Positions 34,678 to 43,534 of a stretch of 64,000 nucleotides of DNA are shown in pieces. The DNA is from Frankia alni ACN14a. Lineage in GTDB: Bacteria; Actinomycetota; Actinomycetes; Frankiales; Frankiaceae. Each line of letters starts with the position of its first letter. The first letter of the stretch is position 1. A model generated the notes under the pieces. It saw nothing but the letters and a program-made list of their open reading frames with translations, had not been told where the DNA came from and ran no database searches. The stretch lies in assembly GCF_000058485.1 (NCBI RefSeq), contig NC_008278.1, positions 3,776,962 to 3,840,961 on the forward strand, given 5' to 3'. The position numbers and the translations under genes are program-made.

Positions 34678-35834
34678 GGCGAGTGGCGGTGGTCGGCGCC
34701 GGGATGACGGCGTTCGGCGAGCATTTCGGCCTGGGCATCAAGGAACTGCTGCCGATGGCGGTCTCCGAGATGGCCGCGCACGTCGACAAGGGCCTCAACC
34801 GTGACGACATCCAGGCGGCCTGGTTCGGTGAGCTGACGACCTCGGACGGTTTCCCGACGGGCATCCTCGCGGACACCTGCGGGCTGCTCGACATTCCCGT
34901 CACCCGGGTGGAGAACGCCTGCGCGACGGGTAACGACGCGGTCCGCAACGCCACCTTCGCGGTGGCCTCCGGCGCGTTCGACGTCGTGCTCGTCGTCGGC
35001 GCGGACAAGGTGCGCGAGTCCTCGGCGCGCAGCACGTTCTGGGAGTGGGCGGGCCTGACCCGCGACATGGCCTGGGACTACCCGCTCGGCCTGGTCGCCC
35101 CGGCGAACTTCGCCCTGCACGTCGCCCGCTACCTGCACGAGTCGCCCGCGACGAAGGAACACCTCGCGATGGTGGCCGTGAAGAACCACAAGCACGCCGT
35201 GCCGAACCCGAAGGCGCAGCTGCGCTACGAGATCACCGTCGAGCAGGCGTTGAACGCCCCCGTCGTGGTCGCCCCGTTCAACCTGTACGACTGCACGCCG
35301 CAGAGCGACGGCGCCGCGGCGCTGCTGCTCGTCTCCGAGGACGTCGTCGAGCGTTACACCGACCGTCCCGTCTGGGTGCGCGGCGTCGGGCTCGGCCTCG
35401 ACCGGGTCATGCACCAGCACAAGAAGGACATGACGACGTTCCCGCCGACCGTGAAGGCGTCGAAGGCCGCCTACGCGATGGCGGGGCTCGGCCCCGAGGA
35501 CATCGACGTCGCCGAGGTGCACGACTGCTTCACCGGCGTCGAGCTGATCAGCTACGAGGACCTCGGGTTCGCCGAGAAGTTCGGCGCCTACAAGCTCATC
35601 GAGAACGGCGTGACCTCCGTCGGCGGCGCGAAGCCGGTGAACCCCAGCGGCGGTCTGAAGGCGAAGGGGCACCCGCCGGGCGCCACCGGCGTCGCGCAGT
35701 GCGTGGAGCTGTTCGAGCAGCTCCGCGGCGAGGCGGCCAACCAGGTCGACGGCGTCCGCACGGCACTCGCGCACAACATCGGTGGCCCCACGGCGGTGTC
35801 CGCGGTGACAATTCTGTCGTCCCAGCGGGGCTGA
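34674..35834 (+). CDS. SCP-x/FadA-type thiolase with intact catalytic residues
   Basis: 386 residues. All thiolase landmarks are in place: Cys83 in RVENACATGNDAV, His at about 283 in DVAEVHDCFTG, and the C-terminal PSGGLKAKGHPPGATGVAQC motif. It should cleave 3-ketoacyl-CoA with CoA, like lipid-transfer-protein thiolases of sterol side-chain breakdown. Its ATG overlaps the stop of the DUF35-fusion gene. Among the three thiolase-like proteins in the window it is the only one with the full active site. Confidence 0.92.
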   Translation: MRRVAVVGAGMTAFGEHFGLGIKELLPMAVSEMAAHVDKGLNRDDIQAAWFGELTTSDGFPTGILADTCGLLDIPVTRVENACATGNDAVRNATFAVASGAFDVVLVVGADKVRESSARSTFWEWAGLTRDMAWDYPLGLVAPANFALHVARYLHESPATKEHLAMVAVKNHKHAVPNPKAQLRYEITVEQALNAPVVVAPFNLYDCTPQSDGAAALLLVSEDVVERYTDRPVWVRGVGLGLDRVMHQHKKDMTTFPPTVKASKAAYAMAGLGPEDIDVAEVHDCFTGVELISYEDLGFAEKFGAYKLIENGVTSVGGAKPVNPSGGLKAKGHPPGATGVAQCVELFEQLRGEAANQVDGVRTALAHNIGGPTAVSAVTILSSQRG

Positions 35835-35898
35835 CCGGCCCCAAGGCCAGAAGCCGGACGACCGGCGGCCGGAACGACACAGACGAGAAAGGGACCGG

Positions 35899-36669
35899 AT
35901 GACACTGGCAGGCAACGTCGCCCTCGTGACCGGCGGAGCGGGCGGCCTCGGTGAGGCCACGGTGCGGGCGATCGTCGCCGCGGGCGGGTCGGCGATCATC
36001 GCCGACCTCAACGACGAGCGCGGCGAGAAGCTCGCCGCCGAGCTCGGCGACGCGGTGAAGTACTCGCGCACCAACGTGCTCGACGACGACTCGGTGCTCG
36101 CGACGATCGAGGCGGCCGGACAGCTCGGCACGCTGCGCTACGCGGTGGCGGCGCACGGCGGCTTCGGTGTCGCCGAGAAGGTCGTGCAGCGCGACGGTTC
36201 GCCCGCGTCGCTGGACGGCTTCCGCAAGACCGTCGACCTGTACCTCACCGGCACGTACAACGTGCTGCGCCTGACCGCCGCGGCGATCGCGCGCGCCGAG
36301 CCCGGCGAGGACGGCGAGCGCGGCGCGGTCGTGACCACGGCCAGCATCGCCGCCTTCGAGGGCCAGATCGGCCAGTCGTCGTACGCGGCGGCCAAGGGCG
36401 GCGTCGTCGGCCTCACCCTCGCCGCGGCCCGTGACCTCGGCTCGCTCGGCATCCGGGTGGTCTGCGTCGCCCCGGGCACCATGCGCACGCCGATCATGGA
36501 GTCGGTCGGGCCGGAGGCGCTGGCGAAGTTCGGCGCGGCGGTGCCGTTCCCGAAGCGGCTCGGCCACCCGTCGGAGTACGGCGCGCTGGTCACCCACATC
36601 CTGACCAACCCGTACCTCAACGGCGAGACGATCCGCCTGGACGGCGCGCAGCGCTTCCAGCCGCGGTAG
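35899..36669 (+). CDS. Short-chain dehydrogenase, type II 3-hydroxyacyl-CoA dehydrogenase (HSD10-like)
   Basis: 256 residues. VTGGAGGLGEAT nucleotide loop at residues 10-21, VVTTASIAAFEGQIGQSSYA with catalytic Ser, Tyr and the AAAKGG lysine, and the CVAPGTMRTPIM and NGETIRLDGA segments typical of the HSD10 branch. Likely oxidises an (S)-3-hydroxyacyl-CoA or a steroid/alcohol hydroxyl. Same strand as and 64 bases downstream of the thiolase, so probably the same transcript. A GC-rich 12-bp-stem hairpin follows it. Confidence 0.9.
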   Translation: MTLAGNVALVTGGAGGLGEATVRAIVAAGGSAIIADLNDERGEKLAAELGDAVKYSRTNVLDDDSVLATIEAAGQLGTLRYAVAAHGGFGVAEKVVQRDGSPASLDGFRKTVDLYLTGTYNVLRLTAAAIARAEPGEDGERGAVVTTASIAAFEGQIGQSSYAAAKGGVVGLTLAAARDLGSLGIRVVCVAPGTMRTPIMESVGPEALAKFGAAVPFPKRLGHPSEYGALVTHILTNPYLNGETIRLDGAQRFQPR

Positions 36670-36675
36670 GTCCCG

Positions 36676-36711
36676 CGGCCGCGGGGGGCGCGGTGGCGAC
36701 CCCCGCGGCCG
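36676..36711 (+). terminator. Strong GC hairpin after the SDR
   Basis: CGGCCGCGGGGG (36676-36687) pairs perfectly with CCCCCGCGGCCG (36700-36711) across a 12-base loop. No U-run follows, as is common in actinobacterial terminators. Confidence 0.6.
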
Positions 36712-36744
36712 AAGCACGTTGTCGAACAGACAGGGGGAGTGGCG

Positions 36745-37764
36745 ATGATCCGAGCAGGTCATCCCGGCCATGGACCGCGCATCCCGGCGGCGGCGACCCC
36801 CCGGCGCCGGCCGGATTCGATCCGGCGCACCAGCACCGTCGACATCGCCGGCGGCCGCGAGCTCACCGGGCCGCTGGTGCTGCGCGGGCGGGGCCGCGAC
36901 CTGGTCACCGACCCCACCGGGGCCGGGCTCGAGCTGGCCCGTGCGGCCGTCGAGGTCGAGATCGACCGCGCGGGGCGTCCCGCCGTCGCCCGCGTCACCG
37001 CCGACCCGCCCCTGCCCGGCGCCGAGGCGCTCGTCGGTGCCGGCGTCCCCGGTGGGTTCCGCCGGGCCGTCGCCGCGGCCCTGCCGGCCGAGACGTCGTC
37101 GCTGGGGCACCTGCTGCTCGACGACGTGCCCGGCGCGGTCATCATCTCCGGGTACGCCTGGGCGGTGGAACCCGGTGAGAACGGGCCGCATCCCGGCGGC
37201 ATGGCGCAGGCCGACATCTGCTCGGGCTGGCGCTCCGACGGCACCATGATGATCTCCATGCGCACCGAGGGCGGGCTGCCGCCCATGGCCGGCCCCGTCG
37301 CCCCCGACCTCGCCGACCCCGACGACCCGGCCGCCTGGCACGAGCTGGCGCCGCTGGCCGTGCACGGGGTGCGCCGCCGCCGGCGGCTCGACCTGACGGC
37401 CCACGACGGGCTGCTCGACGTCGACGCGATGTTCCGCGACACCTACGTCGACTCCGACGGCGACGAGACCGTCGTCCACGAATACGGCCTGACCGCCGGG
37501 ATCGACGCGGCGACGTTCACCGTCGTCACGGTCGCCGCGCAGCCGCGGGTCCTGCCCTGGGTCGAGTGCCCGCTGGCCGGCGCGAGCGCGGACCGCCTCG
37601 TCGGCACCGACGTCCGCGCCGTGCGCGGACTGGTCGGCGGCGCCTTCCGCGGCATCTCCACCTGCACGCACCTCAACGACCTGCTGCGTTCCCTCGGTGA
37701 CGTCGAGGCGTTGGCCGCCGCGCTCGGAAAGAATGTCGGGGCGGTCCGCCCGGTATCCCTGTAG
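36745..37764 (+). CDS. DUF2889 family protein
   Basis: 339 residues. The C-terminal STCTHLNDLLRSLGDV motif and the FRDTYVDSDGDETVVHEY stretch mark the DUF2889 family, which has no assigned activity but recurs beside acyl-CoA catabolism genes in actinobacteria and proteobacteria. The acidic and His residues in these motifs are conserved and could be functional. GGGGGAG five bases ahead of ATG 36745 fixes the start. The following hotdog gene starts 12 bases after its stop, so the two may work together. Confidence 0.8.
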   Translation: MIRAGHPGHGPRIPAAATPRRRPDSIRRTSTVDIAGGRELTGPLVLRGRGRDLVTDPTGAGLELARAAVEVEIDRAGRPAVARVTADPPLPGAEALVGAGVPGGFRRAVAAALPAETSSLGHLLLDDVPGAVIISGYAWAVEPGENGPHPGGMAQADICSGWRSDGTMMISMRTEGGLPPMAGPVAPDLADPDDPAAWHELAPLAVHGVRRRRRLDLTAHDGLLDVDAMFRDTYVDSDGDETVVHEYGLTAGIDAATFTVVTVAAQPRVLPWVECPLAGASADRLVGTDVRAVRGLVGGAFRGISTCTHLNDLLRSLGDVEALAAALGKNVGAVRPVSL

Positions 37765-37776
37765 TACCGTCCAGGA

Positions 37777-38616
37777 ATGGTCAGGGATATTCGTGAAGTC
37801 ACCCCGGAAGAACACTGGAAGCAGTTTGAGGAGGCCTGGACGGCGCTGCTCAGCTACCGTTATCTGGGAAAGCTGAGCCCCGATCTCGACAGCGAGGTCG
37901 AGCGGGAGACGATGCCGCTGCGCCACGACATGCGCAACTCCACCGGTGGCATCATGGCGGCGCCGCTGTGCATCGCCTCGCCCGAGCCCTACTGGCTGGA
38001 CAGCCAGTGCGTGCCGGCACCGGTGGTGATGTCCTACGACATCCTCGACAGCGCCCGCGACGTCCGCGGTGTGGCCGTGCACCGCGACGTCATCCACCTC
38101 GGCCGCTCCATGGGCTTCAGCCGGTCGCTGACGGTCGACGCCGACGACCCGAGCCGGGTGATCGCCGTGTCGTGCGGGACCGGGGTGAGCCTCGGCGACG
38201 TTCCCGAGGACTACCAGAAGGTCTCGAACCCCCCGGTCCCGGTCGTGGACTCCCCGTCGCTGCCGCCGCTGCACCAGGTTTTCGGGGCGCGCCGCGGGCA
38301 GGACGGGGTCTGGCGGCTGCCCGAGGTCACCCCGGAGCTGTCCTCGCCGCACGCCGCGCTGCACCTCGGGCCCATCAACATCGTCCTTGAGGCCGCGGCG
38401 ACGGACGCCGCCGCCGCGCACGCCGGCACCGACGCGCTGCAGGTCGACAGCTGGATCGTCATGTTCGTCCGCCCCGGCGTCGCCGGGCCGTTCCGGGCCG
38501 AGGCCGAGGTGGTCAGCGGGCGCTCCGAGCGGATCGCGACGCAGTTGACGCTGCGCGACGAGGGACGAGAGGACCGCATCGTCAGCGTCGCCCGCGCCGT
38601 CTTCCGCCGGGTGTGA
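37777..38616 (+). CDS. Double-hotdog thioesterase/hydratase-like protein
   Basis: 279 residues without a sharp family match. The first half (LRHDMRNSTGGIMAAPLCIA at about residue 48) looks like a PaaI/acyl-CoA thioesterase hotdog. The second half (PHAALHLGPINIVLEAAATD, then VAGPFRAEAEVVSGRS) looks like another hotdog strand-helix set, so this is probably a double hotdog. No catalytic Asp/His pair can be named with confidence. The AGGA ends directly at the ATG, too close for a normal ribosome site, so initiation may be coupled to the DUF2889 gene. Confidence 0.7.
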   Translation: MVRDIREVTPEEHWKQFEEAWTALLSYRYLGKLSPDLDSEVERETMPLRHDMRNSTGGIMAAPLCIASPEPYWLDSQCVPAPVVMSYDILDSARDVRGVAVHRDVIHLGRSMGFSRSLTVDADDPSRVIAVSCGTGVSLGDVPEDYQKVSNPPVPVVDSPSLPPLHQVFGARRGQDGVWRLPEVTPELSSPHAALHLGPINIVLEAAATDAAAAHAGTDALQVDSWIVMFVRPGVAGPFRAEAEVVSGRSERIATQLTLRDEGREDRIVSVARAVFRRV

Positions 38617-38656
38617 CGCACGTCGGGTGAGCGGGCCGCTTCGGGGCGTCCCGTCA

Positions 38657-38686
38657 TTGACGATACTTGCGGCGGGTTCATAGAAT
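38657..38686 (+). promoter_or_regulatory. Promoter of the acyl-CoA ligase at 38.8 kb
   Basis: TTGACG (38657-38662), 18-bp spacer, TAGAAT (38681-38686). The -10 is the left arm of the inverted repeat at 38681-38695. Confidence 0.65.
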
Positions 38687-38695
38687 AGCGTTCTA
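38681..38695. promoter_or_regulatory. Inverted repeat TAGAA-N5-TTCTA over a -10 box
   Basis: TAGAATAGCGTTCTA, perfect five-base arms. A similar element, GTAGAA-N5-TTCCAC, precedes TetR E at 45.8 kb, suggesting that TetR E could bind here. Confidence 0.5.
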
Positions 38696-38808
38696 CGTGC
38701 GGCGAATAGGTGTCCTCCGTATCCTGCGCCGGGATTCCTCTGTCATTCGGGATCTCGTTTGCGTCGGTTCCGCCGGCCGAGCCGCATCGAGTCCGAGGGG
38801 TGCTTCGC

Positions 38809-40422
38809 GTGCCGGTTCCGGTTCCGGTCATCAATGACGCCGTCACCTGGTGGGAGCTGATCGAGCGCCGGGCGCGGGCGACCCCGGAGCTGGCGATGCT
38901 CGTCGACGCCGCCGGGCGGCGGCTGACCTTCCGCCAGTTCCGCGATGTCGCCGAGCGGGCCGCCGCCGGGCTGTGGGAGCTGGGGGTGCGCCCGGGGGAG
39001 ACGGTGAGCTGGCAGCTGCCGACGACGATCGAGGCCGCCGTGCTCATGTCGGCGCTGGCCCGCCTCGGCGCGGTGCAGAACCCGCTCATCCCGGTCCTGC
39101 GCGAGGCCGAGGTCGACTTCGTCGTCGGCCAGCTCGGGGCCCGCTGGATCGTCGTCCCCGAGGTCTTCCGCCGGTTCGACCACCGGACGATGGCGGAGAA
39201 GGTCGCCGCCCGCCACGACGCCCGCGTCCTCGTCTGCGATCCCGCCGCGCCGGCCGGGGGAGGGCACGCGGGGGTCGCGAGGCACGCGGGGGTCGCGATC
39301 GGACTGCCGCTGGGCGATCCGGCCGTGCTCCCGCCCCTGTCCGAAGCCGGGGCCGGGGACGGTGCCGGGGACGCGGTGCGCTGGGTGTTCTACACCTCGG
39401 GCACCACGGGCGTGCCCAAGGGCGTGCGGCACACCGACCGGTCGGTGCTCGCCAGCTCCAACGGGATGGTCTACCAGCTCGGGTTCACCGACGCCGACGT
39501 CGCCTCCATCCCGTTCCCGCTGGCGCACATCGGCGGCCCGGGGATGCTGGGCCTCATGACGCGGGTCGGGTGCTCCGGCGTGCTCGTGGAGACCTTCGAC
39601 CGGGAGGCCACCCCGGCGATGCTCGCCCGCCACGGCGTGACGATGCTCGGCAGCGCCGCCCCGTTCTTCCACGCCTACCTCGACGCGCAGCGCCGCCACG
39701 GCGACGAGCCGCTGTTTCCCCGGCTGCGGCTGTGCGTCTCCGGCGGGGCGCCGAACGAGCCGGGCCTGCACACGCGGATCCGCGCCGAGCTCGGCGGCGC
39801 CGGGATCTGCAACGGCTGGGGCCTCACCGAGCATCCCGTCGTCGGCTACGCCGCGCCCGGGTCCCCGGACGACCGGATGGAACGCACGGCCGGCCGCCCG
39901 GCGCCGGGCGTCAGCGTGCGGGTCGTGCGCGCCGACGACACGCCCGCCGCCCCCGGGGAGGAGGGCGAGCTGCGCCTGCGCGGCCCGCAGCTGTTCGCCG
40001 GCTACACCGATCCCGCCCTCGACGCGGACGCCTTCGACGAGGCAGGCTACCTGCGCAGCGGCGACCTCGGCTACGTCGACGCCGAGGGCTGGCTGCACCT
40101 GACCGGGCGGCTGAAGGACATCATCATCCGCAACGCGGAGAACATCTCGGCGCTGGAGGTCGAGGCGGTCGTGCTGCGCCATCCGGCGGTCGCCGAGGTC
40201 GCCGTCGTCGGGCTGCCCGACGCCCGCACGGGGGAACGCGCCGTCGCCGTCGTCGTGCCCGACCCCGACCAGCCGACGCCGACGCTCGCGGCGCTCGTGG
40301 CGTTCTGCCGCGCCGAGGGCCTCGCCCCCTACAAGATCCCCGAGCAGCTCGAACTCGTCGCCGAGCTCCCCCGCAACTCCATGGGCAAGGTCCTCAAGCG
40401 CCAGCTCCAGCTCGCCCTCTGA
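38809..40422 (+). CDS. Acyl-CoA ligase
   Basis: 537 residues, same subfamily as the ligase at 10.1 kb (opening VTWWELIERRARATPELAML, WQLPTTIEAAVLMSALARLG). The ATP loop VFYTSGTTGVPKGVRHTD, the hinge GRLKDIIIRNAENISALEVE and the Lys in LPRNSMGKVLKRQL are intact. The GTG at 38809 follows GAGGGG at proper spacing; the in-frame extension to 38710 lacks family similarity and would begin upstream of any ribosome site. Transcribed from the TTGACG/TAGAAT promoter; followed by the double CaiB gene after 104 bases. Confidence 0.9.
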   Translation: MPVPVPVINDAVTWWELIERRARATPELAMLVDAAGRRLTFRQFRDVAERAAAGLWELGVRPGETVSWQLPTTIEAAVLMSALARLGAVQNPLIPVLREAEVDFVVGQLGARWIVVPEVFRRFDHRTMAEKVAARHDARVLVCDPAAPAGGGHAGVARHAGVAIGLPLGDPAVLPPLSEAGAGDGAGDAVRWVFYTSGTTGVPKGVRHTDRSVLASSNGMVYQLGFTDADVASIPFPLAHIGGPGMLGLMTRVGCSGVLVETFDREATPAMLARHGVTMLGSAAPFFHAYLDAQRRHGDEPLFPRLRLCVSGGAPNEPGLHTRIRAELGGAGICNGWGLTEHPVVGYAAPGSPDDRMERTAGRPAPGVSVRVVRADDTPAAPGEEGELRLRGPQLFAGYTDPALDADAFDEAGYLRSGDLGYVDAEGWLHLTGRLKDIIIRNAENISALEVEAVVLRHPAVAEVAVVGLPDARTGERAVAVVVPDPDQPTPTLAALVAFCRAEGLAPYKIPEQLELVAELPRNSMGKVLKRQLQLAL

Positions 40423-40526
40423 TGCCGAAGCTGGACTCCACCGGAACTGACTGAGCTGCAGGAATAGTCGAATTAGGGTGAGAGGGTGGGGCGACGTCGG
40501 CGGGGACTTGGGCAGGAGGGCATGGG

Positions 40527-42920
40527 ATGAGTGGCGCGTATGACGGCGTGCGGGTCCTCGACGCGAGTGGGGCGATCGCGGGCGCGATGGCCGCGATGTA
40601 CCTGGCCGACCAGGGCGCCGACGTCGTGCGATTACTCCCGCCGGGGCGCGGCCCGCTCGACGGCGGCCCGGGTGCGCTGTGCTGGGACCGCAACAAGCGG
40701 CTGTGCGCCCTCGACCGGGCGGCGCCCGCCGGGGCGGCGCAGCTTCGCCGCCTGCTCGCCGCCGCCGACGTGCTCGTCGTCGACGACACCCCCGACGAAC
40801 TCGACCGCGACGGCCTCGACCCGGACGGTGTGCGCGCCGCGCATCCGGACCTGATCCACCTGTGGCTGCCGCTGCTCGCCCCGGCGGCGCCGTGGGGCCG
40901 GCTGCCGGCCGACCCGCTGCTCGCCGACGCGGTGTCCAGCGCCTCGGGCGAGCACGGCTCCTACGACGGTCACCCGCTCGCGCTGGTCACCCCGATCGCC
41001 GCCTACGGCCAGGCCATCCTCGGCGCGACCGCGGTCGCGGCCGCCCTGCTGGGCCGCGACGGTGCCGGCGGCGGGGGTGCCGGTCGCGGGAGTGCCGGCC
41101 GTGGGCGGGCGGTGCTGGTCAGCGGGCTGCACGCGACGGCGGCGATGCAGGCCGCGAGCCTCACCGACGCCGAGGGGATCATCCGCGCGAGCCAGCCGGG
41201 GGGCGGCGGCTCGTCGCCGAACTACCGGCTCTACCGCTGCTCCGACGACCGCTGGCTCTACCTCGGCGCCCTCACCGAGCCGCTGTTTCTCACCGCGCTC
41301 GACGTGCTCGACCTGTTCGAGGTGCTGACCATGCCGGGCGTGGACGGCTCGATGCTGAACATGCTGCGTCCCGGCGTCGGCGCCCCGGTCGTCGCACGGC
41401 TGGCGGCGCGCTTCGCCGAGCGGCCGCTGGCCCACTGGGAGCGGCTGCTGACCGACGCCGGGGTGCCCAACGCCCCGGCGCAGACCCGCGACGAGTGGTG
41501 GGCGGGCGAGGTCGTCGCGTCGAACGGGATGCGCCGGGTGCACGTCCATCCCGAGCTCGGCCCGGTGGAGATCCCCGGTGATCCGGTCCGGCTGAGCCGC
41601 ACCCCGGGGACGTTCTTCCACCTGCCGAGCACGCAGGCGTTCGTCGACGCCGCAGCGGTCTGGACCGATCCGCGCCCCGCCGCGGCGGCGGGGGAGCCGG
41701 CGGGGGAGCCAACGGGGGAGCCGGCGGCGCCGCTGGCCGGGCTGCGGGTGCTCGACCTGGGCAGCTTCGTCGCCGGGCCGTTCGGCTCGACGCTGCTCGC
41801 CGACTACGGCGCCGAGGTCATCAAGGTGGAGGGGCCCGGCGGCGATCCCTACCGGATCTACACCGTCTCCTTCCTCGCCTTCCACAAGGGCCAGGCCGAC
41901 ATCGTGGTCGACCTGAAGACCCCCGAGGGTCGGGAGACGTTCCACGACCTGGTGCGCAGCGCCGACGTCCTGCTCGACAACGTCCGCCCCGGCGTGCGCG
42001 AGCGCATCGGCACCGACTACGCCACCCTCGCCGCGATCAACCCGCGGCTCGTGCGCGGCACGGTCACCGCCTGGGGCACCGGCAACCCGCTGAGCGCCAC
42101 CCCCGCGTTCGACCCGCTGCTGCAGGCCCGCTCCGGGCTCATCACCGCCCAGGGCGGCGCCGGCGCACCCTGCCAGAGCGCCATGCTCGTGCACGACATC
42201 GGCACCGGGTCGCTCGTCGCCTTCGGCATCCTCGCCGCGCTGTACGCCCGCCGGCGCGACGGGCTCGGCCAGGAGGTCGTCACCACGATGGTGAACTCCT
42301 CGGTGATGATGCAGGCCGGGGAGTTCGTCCACCACGCCGGGCGGCCCGCGCCGGCGGTGGGCGGCCACGAGTACGTCGGCGACACCGCGGTGCACCGGCT
42401 GTACCCGTGCAAGGAGGGCTGGGTCGCCGTCGCCGCCACGACCCCCGAGCACGCCGCCGCCCTCGTGGCCGCGTTCGGCGAGGGTTCGGAGCCTGGCGGG
42501 GGACCGGGGCTCGGCGGGGGATCGGAGGTCGACGCCGTGGCGCTGCTGCGGGCGCCGGCCCGGGGCCCGGCGGCCGAGCGGATCACCGCGGCGCTCGCCG
42601 GCCTGACCGGCGCCGAGGCCGCCGGCCTGCTTGCCGCCGCGGGCGTGCCGGCCGCGCCCGTCCTCGACCGCGGCGGGTTCCTGACCGATCCCTGGTTCGC
42701 CGCGGCGGGCATCCTCACCCGCATCGACGAGCCGGACCTCGGGCCGTGCACGGTCGTGCGCCGCTACGCCGACTGGTCCGGCAACCCGGTCGAGATCACC
42801 GCGGCGGCGCCGCCCCCGGGGGCGGACACCCGCCGCATCCTCGCGGGTCTGGGCTACTCCGACGACCGCATCGCCGAGCTCCTCGCCGCGGGGGCCGTCC
42901 GGGAGCACGCCGCGCCGTGA
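40527..42920 (+). CDS. Fused double CaiB/BaiF CoA-transferase
   Basis: 797 residues, twice the family length. The first module (residues 1-380) starts DGVRVLDASGAIAGAMAAMY and keeps the DQGADVVRLL segment but is diverged. After a Pro/Gly-rich linker with GEPAGEPTGEPAAP repeats, the second module (about 395-780) starts LAGLRVLDLGSFVAGPFGST and has the better kept catalytic region AFDPLLQARSGLITAQGG with its Asp. Family III transferases form interlocked dimers, so one chain may fold as a pseudo-dimer with one main active site. Likely moves CoA between acids; donor unknown. Confidence 0.88.
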   Translation: MSGAYDGVRVLDASGAIAGAMAAMYLADQGADVVRLLPPGRGPLDGGPGALCWDRNKRLCALDRAAPAGAAQLRRLLAAADVLVVDDTPDELDRDGLDPDGVRAAHPDLIHLWLPLLAPAAPWGRLPADPLLADAVSSASGEHGSYDGHPLALVTPIAAYGQAILGATAVAAALLGRDGAGGGGAGRGSAGRGRAVLVSGLHATAAMQAASLTDAEGIIRASQPGGGGSSPNYRLYRCSDDRWLYLGALTEPLFLTALDVLDLFEVLTMPGVDGSMLNMLRPGVGAPVVARLAARFAERPLAHWERLLTDAGVPNAPAQTRDEWWAGEVVASNGMRRVHVHPELGPVEIPGDPVRLSRTPGTFFHLPSTQAFVDAAAVWTDPRPAAAAGEPAGEPTGEPAAPLAGLRVLDLGSFVAGPFGSTLLADYGAEVIKVEGPGGDPYRIYTVSFLAFHKGQADIVVDLKTPEGRETFHDLVRSADVLLDNVRPGVRERIGTDYATLAAINPRLVRGTVTAWGTGNPLSATPAFDPLLQARSGLITAQGGAGAPCQSAMLVHDIGTGSLVAFGILAALYARRRDGLGQEVVTTMVNSSVMMQAGEFVHHAGRPAPAVGGHEYVGDTAVHRLYPCKEGWVAVAATTPEHAAALVAAFGEGSEPGGGPGLGGGSEVDAVALLRAPARGPAAERITAALAGLTGAEAAGLLAAAGVPAAPVLDRGGFLTDPWFAAAGILTRIDEPDLGPCTVVRRYADWSGNPVEITAAAPPPGADTRRILAGLGYSDDRIAELLAAGAVREHAAP

Positions 42921-42956
42921 TCCAGCCCTGGGGAGGCCCGGCGGCGCTGGCGTGAC

Positions 42957-42991
42957 GACCGTGGCGCGGTTCCGCGGAACACCATGATCGT
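42957..42991. repeat. 35-bp dispersed palindromic repeat, copy 2
   Basis: Differs from the copy at 22804-22838 in two positions (G for A at 8th, T for A at 27th). It lies in the 80-base gap between the convergent double CaiB and SnoaL-like genes, with no DUF222/HNH gene beside it. Confidence 0.8.
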
Positions 42992-43005
42992 TGAGCTGGG
43001 CGGCG

Positions 43006-43500
43006 TCAGGCGGGATCGGTCCGCGGCAGGTCGCCGGCCTCGCTCAGCGCGAAGACGGTCCGGGAGTGGTAGGTGTCGTTGAACTCCCACAGCCGGCTGA
43101 TGCGCTCGCCCGAGAACTCGAACAGGAAGTGGTACGCCTGGTCGTAGTGCCTGCCGGCGACGGTGACCGCGTGGCCCTCCGTGAGGGCGGCGACGCGGTC
43201 GTCCTCGGCGGTGAGCGTCGTGATGGTCTGCTGGATCGGCGCCCGCAGCAGCTCGGTGTTGACCCAGTCGATCGACGCGCGCATCTGGTCACGGTCGGAG
43301 AACCGTCGCGTCGACAGGCTGAACCAGGCGGCGTCGTCGGTGAGCAGGTCGAAGGCGCCGGCCACGTCGCCGGCGTTCATCCGGTCGAAGAACGCCCGCA
43401 CCGCCGCCTTGTTCCGTGCCACCGCGTTCCGTGCCACCGTGTTCTGTGCCGCCGTGTTCTGTGCCGCCGTGTTCTGTGCCGCCGCACCGGTGTCGGTCAC
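43006..43500 (-). CDS. SnoaL-like/NTF2-fold protein with a repeat-encoded head
   Basis: 164 residues. The NTF2-like domain starts at about residue 30 (KAAVRAFFDRMNAGDVAGAF) and runs through HYDQAYHFLFEFSGERISRL. Members act as small cyclases, isomerases or hydrolases, or just bind ligands. The first 30 residues are low-complexity (AAQNT, AVARN), encoded by five 15-bp tandem repeats at 43411-43485. GTG at 43500 has AGGA upstream. It is divergent from TetR D, with a perfect inverted repeat between, so it is the likely target of TetR D. Confidence 0.82.
   Translation of the reverse strand: MTDTGAAAQNTAAQNTAAQNTVARNAVARNKAAVRAFFDRMNAGDVAGAFDLLTDDAAWFSLSTRRFSDRDQMRASIDWVNTELLRAPIQQTITTLTAEDDRVAALTEGHAVTVAGRHYDQAYHFLFEFSGERISRLWEFNDTYHSRTVFALSEAGDLPRTDPA
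43411..43485. repeat. 15-bp in-frame tandem repeat, five copies
   Basis: Five contiguous 15-bp units (from GTTCCGTGCCACCGC to GTTCTGTGCCGCCGY). The three right-hand copies are nearly identical; they encode the N-terminal low-complexity head of the SnoaL-like protein. Confidence 0.9.
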
Positions 43501-43534
43501 CTCGGGGGTTCCTTTCGTCGGCGCGGCTCCTATG

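Noticed and set aside
38657-38672. TTGACGATACTTGCGG as a tenth operator of the TTGAC-N6-GTCAA family
   Set aside because: The right arm is missing; it is a plain -35 box with a different inverted repeat over the -10.
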